From: Sipunculus nudus
Lineage: Eukaryota; Annelida; Sipuncula; Golfingiida; Sipunculidae
Length of the DNA: 64,000 bases
Direction: 5' to 3'
Assembly: GCA_026874595.1 (NCBI GenBank)
Contig: CM049320.1
Span: 5,831,464 to 5,895,463, forward strand
Shown here: positions 24,956 through 36,522 of the stretch, piece after piece
Layout of the letters: the number at the start of each line of letters is the position of its first letter
Position numbering within the stretch: the first letter of the stretch is position 1
Notes under the pieces: model-generated
The model's input: only the letters and a program-made list of their open reading frames with translations
What the model was told of the DNA's origin: nothing
The model's database searches: none
Made by a program: the position numbers and the translations under genes

Positions 24956-26380
24956 CTGAACAGCGCATAGATGTGTGTCCACATAGACTTCCGCTCTAGA
25001 AATATGTGACGATATATATGTGTGTGTGTGTGTGTGTGTTGGATCTGAGTCACTACCGCCGGTTTCGCCTCATCGGCTCAACAGATGACTGAAATTAAAC
25101 TGTTGCGTCAGTTTTTATTAATAATATTATCACTAGCTGTACCAGTGGAAAATCAACGGCTCTAACCGATCCATATTTTTTAAATGAGCTGATAGGGACT
25201 AAACGACGCATATTTTAATCCTAAGGGTTTTGCAGGAACTTTTGTCACGTGTTTCACTTATATGATATAAAAGATTACTTTTGCTAGAATTCTCCAGAAA
25301 CACCCTCCCCAAAATATCAGCACAGAAAACTATTCTATTGGAAAGAGACGTGAGGCATATACAGGGTGTACGAATTTTTAATTGAGACGTTTTTGCCCCG
25401 ATCAACAACATAGGTCCGACAGCTTCATTGCTTAGGAAATATCGTAGATATAACGATTGTATAAAGAAGCATTCTACCGTGAAATTATTAGAAAGATGCT
25501 TTGTATTAGTTGAAGCTCAAGCGACATCGTGAAACACGATATTTATTCAATGTAGTCAGTTGAGGGTATAGTTTAAGGCATGTTAACTGACACATGCTTT
25601 ATTTTTATACACAAGCATATGTCGTTGAGGTCTCTTGTATGCGAAACGTATAGCTGCCAATATGAAAAAGATAGGCCAAGAAAATATATTCCAACACTAT
25701 AAAATATTTGGTTTAAGAACTGTAAATTTTCATGGAATAGGCAGGTCTGGTGCAATACTAACAACTCTCCCAGATATAAAGAAAGAAAGGTTGATATATC
25801 TCAATGAAAGGATTTAGCAAAAAAAAACACTTCAGCCTTGGTTTGTTGCATTTACTATCAGCAAATTAACGCAAAATGTAATAAATAGATTTTGCTGAAA
25901 GTTTGTAGAGGGAGAGAGTAAAACTGCATCCGTAATCGATTACATTTTTGGAGGTAATCGGAATCACCATAATATATTTTTTTTCTTAGATGCCATAATC
26001 ACAATTCCACAAAGGAATAATTATAAGGAGCCATTCTTTGTTCCCGAGTAGAAGCCGCCCATGCGTATGCAGTTGTTCTGCAACTCGCCTCGTTAACCCG
26101 TTTTTCTGAACCATGACAATGTTTTACATGAAACGTGCACGTATGAACGAACGAGTTATAAGTTGATTGTGGCGGGGGTTTCAAAGTCCGCAAGAGATTG
26201 AGGACCCTTAGAATTGATTGCAATCCCCCCCCCCCCCCCCCCGGGCTTCCTTTTAAAAACAAACTTTTTTCAAACAACCAATGAATCGGCCGAACTATTA
26301 AAACCATGGTTATCATGGAAAGATACTCCTGAATGTATAAAAATCAACCTGTAAGCCTATAAAAGTGTGATTGTGTAAAG
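24956..26380. other. Intergenic, simple repeats only
   Basis: Contains (TG)n at 25019-25039 and a poly-C run at 26225-26242. No gene seen. Confidence 0.5.
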
Positions 26381-26810
26381 GGTCTCAGCTCTTTGTGTCC
26401 ACTCAACAGGAAAGTCCCTATTAAAAGATTCATGTGGACACGTGTTCCGCGCTTTAATTAAAAACCCAAATTTTTGACAGAGTGAAATTCCTTAACAGGC
26501 GATATAATGGAAGGGGATCAGTGGGGATTACAGGTCGCCTCCTGAAAAGGCGATAAATGTTTTGATGAACGTTTGAACTGAATGTTTTGTCAAACGCTGG
26601 TCACATCACATGCCAAGTGTTGACCAATCTGAAAAGCCCTCGCATTGAAAGCAGAGTCAGGTGGTCTTTGGATTAAAAACCTTTACTTCCTTCTGACAGA
26701 AAATTCCTTTTTAGGCTTTACAATGGATATAGTGGATGAATGGGGACTATAGCGGACCCGCGCTATTGCAAGGAAATGCCTTTTGGGCAGGACATGCGCT
26801 CTGGCCACGG
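26381..26810 (+). repeat. Two diverged direct copies of about 200 bp
   Basis: The segment around 26452-26545 ('aaaacccaaatttttgacag...ataatgg...tggggattacag') resembles 26672-26760 ('aaaaacctttacttccttctgacag...acaatgg...tggggactatag'). The 'gcctcctgaaaaggcg' motif at about 26538 recurs at 26840. Origin unknown. Confidence 0.4.
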
Positions 26811-26862
26811 TCTCAACAGACCAGATAAAATCCCCGAGGAGCCTCCTGAAAAAGCGTCACAG

Positions 26863-27314
26863 GCGTTGAGGACCTTTTTTTTTTTTTAAAGATTTTTTTG
26901 GTGGAGGGAACCGCCTCCATTTTTTTTAATGCTTGCTTAACTAAGTCTATATACAACCGCAGAATTTCCATACCGGTTTCGGACTCCGTGACAGGGGCTT
27001 GCACACAAGGCTCTGGCGTCAACCAGGCTCGGTGATTCACTCCTGCGGGTCCTGGGTGTGTCTCATCCCCATTGCTGGGTCATAACACCGAGGAACCCCC
27101 GAAAGGCGCACTCGTTTGTGAGTGAAACCCGACTGTTGGGTACAGTCTCCCCACTGGGCCTGCAGAGCACCCACCCTGGGTAGGGGTCGACTGTGAAAAA
27201 TCTCACCGGCTCGGCTGAGATTCGAACTCACGATCTCCCGGCTTTGAGCCCTGCGCTCTACCCCTGAGCCACAGAAGCCGGTCGTATCTTGACAGTTTGA
27301 GCGTTGAGGACCTT
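26863..27314 (-). mobile_element. tRNA-derived SINE with target-site duplications
   Basis: The element occupies 27300 down to 26877 on the minus strand, flanked by the 14-bp direct repeat gcgttgaggacctt (26863-26876 and 27301-27314). The head starts TCAAACTGTCAAGATACGACC, then a tRNA-like part with TGGCTCAGGGGTAGAGCGC (A box) and GAGTTCGAATCTC (B box). The tail carries the 'aatggaggcggttccctccacc' block and ends in an A run. Same family as 34642-35093. Confidence 0.85.
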
Positions 27315-27829
27315 GCTGCACAAAAGAAATAGGGGCACCTAATGGAGAAATATTAAACTTAATAATTATTCAGCTTAATAGGGCACAATCTTGCAAAATA
27401 AACAAACTTGTCCTTAGAAGATCGCACCACCGATACGTCTGAGGAATTTGGAGAGTCAAATCAGAACGGAAGTAGGTGAACCGTGGTCTAGAAAAAACCC
27501 AACTCCGTATTAATTATATAGATGCTCTGTTACTACACTGGAGCGCTGTGTGACATCGGAGGAAAGACTTCCTTCTCGTACATCATTTACCCATTAATGA
27601 GGAGGTGTTGTCTTGCGGAGGTATGCGCTCTAGTGAGTATCATTCGGATTGTTTTTTTTTTTTTTTTCATTTTACATGAGATAATGATTGATTAGGCTTT
27701 AGTAAGCTTTACCTGAAAGCATGAATGTTCCAGTGTGTTTACACGTCTGGGTATTTACATTTCATTGAATATGTTATCTTATATCATTAGTATTATTATC
27801 AAAGCTTTTTTTGTGGTAACTGCACTTAC

Positions 27830-28129
27830 CTCAAGACAAAAACTAATATGAGTATCGGTTGACATGGAACCAGCATACTGAAAAGCATAAGAGTATAAAA
27901 AATACCCATAGCAAGATGAATCTTCCAAAGAAGACATCGGGACGTTCGCAATCATGTTTATTAGAGCCGTCACATTTTGCCCCAATATTCCTTGTACATT
28001 TTCTGTACATCCCTACTTGCACACACCGTCCAACTCATGTTGGTCTTCTACATTAGGTGATGCTCCTGTCATGACACAAACCGACGCCGCGATGACAAAC
28101 ACTGGTCCTGTGATTGAAATTATGATCAT
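27830..28129 (-). pseudogene. Secreted-protein-like first exon with in-frame TAG
   Basis: From ATG at 28129 a frame of exactly 100 codons runs to a strong donor, GAG|GTAAGT (exon end 27830). Residues 1-24 look like a signal peptide (MIIISITGPVFVIAASVCVM). The mature part has cysteines in DGVCK, GCTEN, SSCYGY and SFCLE. Codon 39 is TAG (28015-28013), between VCK and GCTEN, and the frame is otherwise open. An alternative is an internal exon beginning after the acceptor 'atttcaatcacag', which uses the same frame. I do not recognise the family and no downstream exon was identified. It may be a pseudogene, a null allele, or two separate features read together by chance. Confidence 0.4.
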
Positions 28130-29106
28130 AATTTGATTAATACAAAATAACCATTAATCCATGTGTCAAACATCAAAACTTGTAATTTATAAATGTAGAT
28201 ATCTTATTAATGTTTATAGGCGGTGATACTGCTTTCATTAATGAATATTTATGGGATATATTTGAACTACACCACAGCTATCATTTTAAAGGAATATTAT
28301 TCAAGGATTTATTGCGGTAAAATCATTTTGAACAGTGTATGAGGCAGTCATGAATTATTTTTTTTCCAATTGAGACGTTATCATGATTATCATTGCAAAA
28401 CAGGTATATAGCTTTGTTGCTGAAGACCCTCAAATTATTCCAATAAAAACACATTTTGATAAATCGAGCCTTTACAAGTTGAGAGAATGAGTGCAAAACG
28501 TGACTAAGTACCAGATTTTGAAAATTTAGAAAACCAATGTAAAATATTTAGTTTATACTAGAAAACGTGACCCAAAAGGTCCCGATGCAAAGGAAGAGTA
28601 TATTGCCGCGTAACGTGTAACCAGACCCGTGAAGTAGCAACGTCTAGTGCTCGATACGGTGTCAATTATTTATATCTATGTGGTAACGCGCCAAGGTTAA
28701 GGTCAGCTTCGTCAGACCTGTGATGTGATGCTGCCGAGAATTCAATTACCACAGTTAGGGCAATGTACGGGTAAGTTAGGGCATCTGTCTGACGCTGATA
28801 GCAAAACTTGCCCACTGTCAGGGCCCGTTTCTGCGGGTTTGTGGAACAAACAGAAATGACAGTTTTAATAGTATATAGATCAGCGAGAGACAGAAATGAA
28901 AGGTTTTACTGTAGTTAGGAATTTGAAGAAAGAAAACAAAACAAAATGTAAAACTAATATGAAAGGCAGAGAATAAAGTAAAAAAATAAAAGAACTTATG
29001 TTTATAGATTAAATAGTTCGAAAACTAAAATAACGGACCACGTTCAAAAAGAATGTAAGTATTTACAATTGTGTTACAATAACCGTTGTTATTTGTCATA
29101 ACGTCC
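28130..29106. other. Intergenic, no gene seen
   Basis: AT-rich with a slightly more GC-rich patch at 28590-28830. No supported feature. Confidence 0.4.
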
Positions 29107-29179
29107 TCAAAACGTCTTCATAATGTCTATTGATGGACAGATTGAACAAACAATTAAAGAAAAGAAACCTGAAACCAAA

Positions 29180-29298
29180 TTCCCCTTACTTGCGTTGATG
29201 ACTATCCATTGAAATGAAGTCATTGGTGGGTTTTCGTAAACAGACCGGCGGTATATGGTACATGCAGGGTCAACACAACGTTCCCAAATTAATTCCAT
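29180..29298 (-). CDS. Possible exon, unrecognised
   Basis: A minus-strand frame reads ELIWERCVDPACTIYRRSVY and then ENPPMTSFQWIVINA before a donor-like A|GTAAGG at about 29191. Composition looks coding, but the acceptor side is A-rich and poor. It could belong with the frame at 29544-29918. Confidence 0.2.
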
Positions 29299-29789
29299 TA
29301 ATGTTAATGTAACTGAGAATCTGTTTTTTTTTTGTATAAGTCTGCGAGGGATATGCGATTTCGATTATATCTAGACACCTTGATACGACAGGTTTATTTG
29401 GTTTGCACTTTATTCTATATAATTCATCTCCTATTCAACGTTGAAATGTTAATGAATTCACCGCCTTTGGACATCAACATCTTCAAAGGACTTCACACTG
29501 ACACAGTGGATCTACCAAACCACTATCTGTGTTGTTCAAGTGCTTACAAATAAGTCAATTCTGATAATAAGAAATACATCAGATGCTGTGAGAGAGAAAT
29601 GTGCCTTTTCCACAATTTGCCCCGGATGTGGTGCCATCTTGAGATGGGGACATATTCTCTCATAGTTCTCAAATTAGACAGGTAAGGCGCCACTTTCTCA
29701 ACAATTTTTCCATAGATTCTAAGCCAGTCTCCCATTGCCATAAGAAGGAACTGTAAAATGCCTAGCAGGTACGTATGAAAGATTGCTTT

Positions 29790-29909
29790 ATTTACAATAA
29801 TAACATAATGTAGAAACAACGCGTTAGTCTGACCGAAAGCGAGTGCCGCGTATTGGGCTGTGGCGCCATCTGGAGACGACATTTCAAAGTACACACTTGC
29901 TCGTTTTCC
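29790..29909 (-). CDS. Possible exon, unrecognised
   Basis: After a fair acceptor (tttgtgccctcag) the minus strand reads GKRASVYFEMSSPDGATA and then QYAALAFGQTNALFLHY. The alternation of hydrophobic and polar residues around 'VYFEMSSPDG..YAALAFG' recalls a DOMON-type strand pair, but that is a weak resemblance. No good donor is clear, and the frame continues into AT-rich, probably intronic DNA. Confidence 0.22.
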
Positions 29910-29999
29910 TGAGGGCACAAACCGAGTGCAAACTCAGTGTTATTAGAATGTACTCTGAGGAGGTTATTGAGTACATTTAGACAGGTAATTTTTTAATGG

Positions 30000-30415
30000 A
30001 CATGAAAAAAAGTATTTTTTATCACTTTGTTAGATTTGCTTTACTGTCGTTACCAACATTTCATTTTCATACATTTGAACGTTATTCAGATAATAACTGC
30101 TCCAGTCTAAATTCTTGTGAATACCAATAAATGTCCCTTCCTATAGAGCTAAAATAGATCTATATTATAATTGATTGGGGCGATGATCACACTGGGCTTT
30201 TGTCATGGAACTCCTCTGTTGACCCACTTTATATATGTGCGTTTTTGTTCTTGAATTGTCGGGAATGATGTGTGTCCCTAAGGATGGATGTTCCTTTTTT
30301 TCTCCATTTATCAAAAGATATCTCAAATCATTTTTTTGAAGAGCTATCGCAGCGTCACCTGTCGGCAACTATGATTGTGTATCAGGAAAAAAGCAGCTTG
30401 GTAATCGGAATCAGT
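30000..30415. other. Intergenic, no gene seen
   Basis: AT-rich with no supported feature. Confidence 0.4.
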
Positions 30416-30419
30416 GCCT

Positions 30420-30541
30420 TAGGCTCTATGTATATTAATATTTTAGGCTCTTAGGCTCTATGTATATTTATATTTTAGGCTCTTATGCTCTATGTATATT
30501 TATATTTTAGGCTCTTAGGCTTTATATATATTTATATTTTC
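30420..30541 (+). repeat. 32-bp tandem repeat, nearly four copies
   Basis: The unit 'aggctctatgtatatttatatttt' plus 'aggctctt' starts at about 30421, 30453, 30485 and 30517. The last copy is diverged. Confidence 0.85.
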
Positions 30542-32100
30542 TAAGACTCAAATATTCAGGCATTACAAAATGATTAGTTGTTCCTAGAACACCAATCAGC
30601 AATTTTTTTTCTATTAACAAAACAAAATTGTAAGTATAGTGTTTAAAATAAACGTATGCCTTACCTGTTGCTTATTGATTCACAAATTATCTGTATGCAT
30701 GTTAAAGTTCAGAGGTTTTTCATTATATTTAAACATCACCTTGTCGTGTTTAGGGTTAAACTGAACTGGTCTTAAAGTTAACAAATTGAAGGCTGGGAAA
30801 AGCCAGTAGACAAAAAATAGCGATATTTTTTGTTATTTAACTAAGATCTCGGCATACAGCACACTTGTCAACCCCAAAATAACTGTTAATCAGTAAACAT
30901 ATTCAGCTGCTAATAAATGACCCCTATAATTGTCCCTCAGGTTTAAATTAAAAGGGCCTAAAACCATAGTTCACGTCTATAAACTAAAGATAATCCCTTG
31001 AACCTTTATACAAATAGGACAGAAAACGCCGGTCCCACCGCCTTAGGTTGTTCGTTTTGTTTATATCCATTTTTTTTGTGGGAATCCCGCCAAAATAATG
31101 TAGACCCCTTCAACGTGGTAGCAAGACAGACTGATTAGATCGAGGGCCTTTTGCAACATGTGACCCTTCAACTTACCACCTTTGGTTCGTAAACATTGCT
31201 GTGTTGTTCAACGATTTAGGCACTATTAGAACTTATCTGAACCTGAAATACCCATAGTTCATTTATATGAAGGCCAGTGAGCCAGAAAACACATAAATAC
31301 TCTACAAGAGTTATATGAATAGCTGACTTTTGCTGACTTTTGCATACGGTTTACGACAAACCATACCAAGGATACAACTCGACAGAGATATAACATGCTG
31401 TACTCAAACCAAAGAGGCTTATAATACATCTGTAACCGTCTTTTCATTTGAAGGTCGGGAAGCAAAGTTTTTTAAGTCAAAATTAATTTCAGCGGAGGTA
31501 CGTTTAACAGGGATCTATCAATGCGGGAATAGTCATTTTTCTCTAGAAAGGGTCCCAATTGTCGCACGAGATCGAGGCTAATCACCCGTTCCCGCCCACT
31601 AGCACTCGTGAAGCAAACGACATAGTTTTTGTTTGACCAGCTGTTATATCACAGAGTAATAATGGCCTAACGAGAGATCCGGGCCTCTTACTTCAAGTAA
31701 TAATGGGCGGGAATGCATGAACAAACATGTCTCTATGGCCGCCCGTGGTCGACCCCGCTTGTTTTATCACCAGGCTTATGTCAGCTGGGCTGTTCCCGTG
31801 AAGGGTAACTATTTAACTTGTTGAATTTCGTCCAGAATACCACATGGCTTGACATTTGATTCAACCATCTTCCGTCTTATATATAATTAACCACTCATTT
31901 TCAAGGACCTTTGTCGGGGGCAAACGATTCAACAGGAAGTTTATATGTTTATATGTTTGTCTTGTATCAACAGATATTTATATTTATATTAAAAACGGAA
32001 CACTAGTACTTAAAAACACATCGAGGCACATCGTTTTATTACGAAATAATAAGGCTGGTACAATGCCCATTCAATATAAAGTAAAGAATGAATATATTTA
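30542..32100. other. Intergenic, no gene seen
   Basis: Moderate AT-rich sequence. No splice-bounded frame recognised. Confidence 0.4.
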
Positions 32101-32123
32101 TTAATATATATATGTATATGTAT

Positions 32124-32172
<49 letters not shown>
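32101..32172. repeat. (TA)n microsatellite
   Basis: About 70 bases of TA with a few interruptions. Confidence 0.93.
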
Positions 32173-32175
<3 letters not shown>

Positions 32176-33653
32176 TCTGCATATGTGCGTAGGTGTAATC
32201 CATGTGTATACGATTTATGTGCTTGGGTGCAAGGCATGTGTATATTCAGATTTACAGTGTCATTTACAATATTTCAGTCACCTTCTTTTATATCAGCCAC
32301 GTCATTCGTTCACTGGAATATTATTTATGTCCAAACAAGTCCTAATTGTCCGCACCGGATAACCCAGAGGAAGAGTTTTTATACTTTCACTTAATAACAG
32401 ATTATTTTGGTATTTTACTCTCCGCAAAGATGTAACCATTGGAATCAGCACATATATTCTACAAAAACTTCAAATGTTAGTGAGGGAAATGTTGAGCATA
32501 ATACTCATTTCTGAAAGGATAGAAATTTTTCAAAATTGTGCCACCAGTCAAACATTTGTAAGAAACTGTGTGGTCAACAATAGAAGAATAGTTGTCAATG
32601 CCGGGACCATAACGATCTATCTACCTTACTGATATCAGAATTACGTAGATATCCTTACTCAGGTGGAAAATAGAATACTTGCAGATTCAATAACACCTTC
32701 TTCAGTCTGTCCTGGAACTTTTTTTTCACATTGTGTTATCCCAATAAGCATTGTCTTTATATATTACATAAGCAAGTTGTCTTTATATATTACATTTATG
32801 GCTTCGCGGATTTTGCTGAGATCCGGCGTTGTTTACCTCTGCTTGCATTACTTCGATGTTTGAATCTTTATCAAATATAAGAGTTCTATGCGTAATCGTA
32901 TAAAGAATAAAGCCATCCGGTCACAAAAGCATTTGACATAGGTATAATTTGCATCTTGTTTCTGATCACACATTCGCTGTGTCTCTAAAGGCAGGAACCA
33001 TGTGACTATCACGTGATTTATATTTACATACAAAATACGCGTACAACATACAATTTGCACTTGTCTCAGTATGTTATGCTAATTATTTATGTTTTCGGCC
33101 TAATCCATATTTCCTTCATTTGCAGACCAACTTCAATCCATACGTATTGCTTAAAGGATACGAATTCTAGGCATGTTTTTCCTTTTCTTTGCCAAACGTC
33201 TAGCAGTTGATTACACAAAGTACTTCTCAAGCATAACGGAAGTGCATATTCCCACGTGATATGTCGTCATAGCAACATCGCAGCTTCTTACGGCCATTGT
33301 TTTTCGAATCTGGCGTCACACAGCCGTGATGTGTATATTTATTAAGAAATCTCAAATTACTATTTGCCTGGAGGAGGAATATTTCGCAGGAAGTTCATCC
33401 TTTTACTTCAGTGCATACAACGTGCGTTTGCTTGGCGTGTTTCTGCAACACTTATTCTGTACACTTCGTATGCATGCAGCTCACGACATTCAACATAGTG
33501 GTACTTCATACGCGTGTTCCTACTTAATACAAGTTGAGTTGGAATGGGTACGAAATGGGCAGTCGCCAAATGTGAAAGTAGTTATTAAGCTGCACTATAT
33601 TGCATCCATAATACCACCGATTCGGCCTCCGTTTGAGGATATTATACATAACA
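32173..33653. other. Downstream flank of the FNDC-like gene, no gene seen
   Basis: Holds the presumed 3' UTR of the minus-strand gene at its right edge. I see no other feature. A plus-strand frame at 33326-33721 is partly antisense to the last exon and is not supported. Confidence 0.4.
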
Positions 33654-34036
33654 TCATACTTCTTCACAGTCCGTTTGATCTAACTGAAGCGTGGGTGCGG
33701 TGGCTGTTTTTTCGAGCGTAGGCGTTTCCTCAGCACCTACAGTACGTAGTTCCGGCATCGTGTGCATCCGATTAATACGCTTTTGGCGCGCAGACATCGC
33801 TCGCGACATTTCTTTGGGATAATTGTTGTATATAACTCCGTCACAGGGTTTTTCCACGACCTTGATACTTTCTATATTTTTCGGTGCGTGTTTGAACCGA
33901 GGCTCACGAGGCTGTAAAATTCTTATACGTCCCCACTTGTGCAAAAATAATCCTATCGCAATAACCCACGCTATCAGAGCCAGGGCTATAAGTCCAATCT
34001 CTCCCACCGAGATATGCATGTCTGGTGTCATTGTAC
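33654..34036 (-). CDS. FNDC-like gene, last exon (membrane helix and cytoplasmic tail)
   Basis: The acceptor gtcatttccag precedes 34036. The exon reads STMTPDMHISVGEIG, then a roughly 20-residue helix, then HKWGRIRILQPREPRF and a Lys/Arg- and Thr-rich tail ending DCEEV and TGA (33656-33654). The exon start is phase 1, matching the donor of the FN3 exon and completing a Ser codon. Confidence 0.78.
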
Positions 34037-34318
34037 CTGGAAATGACAGAAAAGAAAAATATATCTGTCGATATTCGTATCCGCAAGAATACACATATTT
34101 CAAGAATACCCTGTCAATCAATTTATTTTACAGACCTGTCAGATATATATTACAATTTTTTTTTATTTATTCATGAATAATTACAAAAATGGGTACGTTA
34201 TAAACTAACATGAACACAAATATATGAGCAAATTTTCCGGACAGGCAATATCTTGTCACTGTCTTTTGAATAAAGTAGGAGAAAAACAGAAGATCAGAAT
34301 TTCCTGCGGTTATTGATC

Positions 34319-34380
<62 letters not shown>

Positions 34381-36464
34381 GCCACACGTTTAGTATATTG
34401 TACAAATATCAGGGTATACTGAACGAATTTTTCGCGATAATGTCAGATTCGCATATATTGCTAATTTTAACTACCGTACACACAAAGCTAACCACAGTCA
34501 GTGAGTCAGTATTTAGTGGTGATCAAGCATTTTCGTTGGTTATACGACATGCAAATATTTAGTGTGTACTTTTATTAAAACAGAATGAATGATGAATGAT
34601 TTCGTGTTAATCTTCAGTAATTTTTTTAAATAATAGAATAATCAAACGGTCAAGATACGACCGGCTTCTATGGCTCAGGGGTAGAGCGCGGGACTCAAAG
34701 CCGGGAGATCGTGGGTTCGAATCTCAGCCGAGGTGATGAGGTTTTTCACGGTCGGCCCCCACCAAGGTTGAGCGCTCTGCAGGCTTAATGTGAGGGCAGT
34801 ACCCCACAGCCGTGTATCACTTACATACGAGTGCGTCTTTGGGAGGTTCCTCGGTGTTATGACCCAGCAATGGGGATGATTACACACCCAGGACCCGCAG
34901 GTGGGGCAGACACCTATCCTTGGTGACACCAGGATACAAAATAAAAATGATCGGAAGCGAGTGTTATCGCCCTGTCAAGTAGTCCCAAACCGAAATTGAA
35001 ACTCTGCAGATGTCTATAACTTAGATTTAGAATTAGATAAGTCAGCATTAAAAATGGAGGCGGTTACCTCCACCAAAAAAATTAGAAAAAAAACTGTCAA
35101 GATACCCTGAGAAACTGGGAGTTAAGTGTATGTGAAGAAGAAAGGGAGTACATGATAAATTCAAGATATTAGTAACCTTTATGTTCAAATAACAGGTTTC
35201 TCCAACCAGAAAGATGAAGGAAGAAAATCTATTTTCACGAGGCACCTTTTGTTCCTTTTTACATCTATGCGATAACTCCAAAACATAAAGACAGCGGACA
35301 AATGGAACGTCGTCTGGTGATGCTGTTGGGATCAATAGCAACTCTGCCAAGATTAGATGTATAGTGATCGCTGATGATAACCCGCCATCAGAGGTAGACG
35401 ATGGACCCTCAGACTGTTCGAAGTCAGACTGACTCACCCAAGAACATTGAAAGTCCTGGCCATAAATCCATGTAATTACTCAATATAAAACACCCTGGGC
35501 CGCCCTTTTGAATAGAGAAGACAAATCAGTAAGCTTTATCTTTCAGTAAGGTAATGGTTATTCGGCTGATTAATTGGTAAACTCCTGTTACAAACCGTCC
35601 GTTTGTCCTTGTGATTCACTGATTATATAAATTACCATTTTGCTTATTTCTAAGCCGAAACGATCTAGCCTCACCATTACAGTGACATTTCCAGGAATTC
35701 GTACAGAGCATTTTCGTCAGTTCTTTAGACACTAAGGATTTTATGGTCCCTTTCCTGGGTGTACATTACAGTACCATCCCCGGCAAATCCCCTTCAATCA
35801 AAATCAATCAAAAAGTCCTACAAAGTTGACATTGGACCAATAAAGTATATATCCTTTCAAACCGGATGTACTGTACCTTCAAGTGATATTTGCATTTAGA
35901 ATACTCATTTATAAAACGTTCATTTAAATAATTTTAAGGATTTGGTACATTTTTATTTTTATTAACGCTACAGGGTTTTAAGCAAACAGTAACAGTAAGT
36001 TTAAAAAATGAAAGTTTTACCCTTTTTAACTAAAAATGAAAAAAAAAAATTTTTTTTCAGAAAAAAATGATGGAGCGGAAAGCAAAAGTCGATTTGGTAA
36101 TCCTGTTCTTCAAGGATAGGTCCATGGCCAAATGGTTGTACTATCCTATGCAAGAGAATCCATGTTATCATTAAACCTGGAGGTAATAACCTAAAGTTCA
36201 GATGTTTGAGCAAATCTCTGAGAATTTTACCAATTTGCCTTTCAGGTCAGGGTATCTTTTAACATGCATTTTGCCCTTATTTGTGCATTATAATTGGAAA
36301 GGCGCAGTTGTAATTTATTTTTTTATGCCCATCACAGACATCAATAAAAACGTTTTTATGATCCTGAGTAAATAATTTAATGTAGTCGTATACTCATACC
36401 AAGGTTACAACATGTCATCCTTCCAATCATAATTCACTCATAATAATCATGTTATATACAAAAG

Positions 36465-36522
<58 letters not shown>

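Noticed and set aside
26221-26242. Poly-C/G runs (also near 62020 and 63110) as G-quadruplex or regulatory sites
   Set aside because: Single homopolymers without a G-tract pattern. More likely simple-sequence slippage or sequencing difficulty.
33326-33721. 131-codon plus-strand frame
   Set aside because: Its 3' end is antisense to the well-supported last FNDC-like exon, and it has no splice or family support.
34675-34929. A functional tRNA gene at the A/B boxes
   Set aside because: The tRNA-like part does not close into a proper acceptor stem and belongs to a repeated SINE with a shared 3' body. The same holds for 27200-27290 and 58966-59040.
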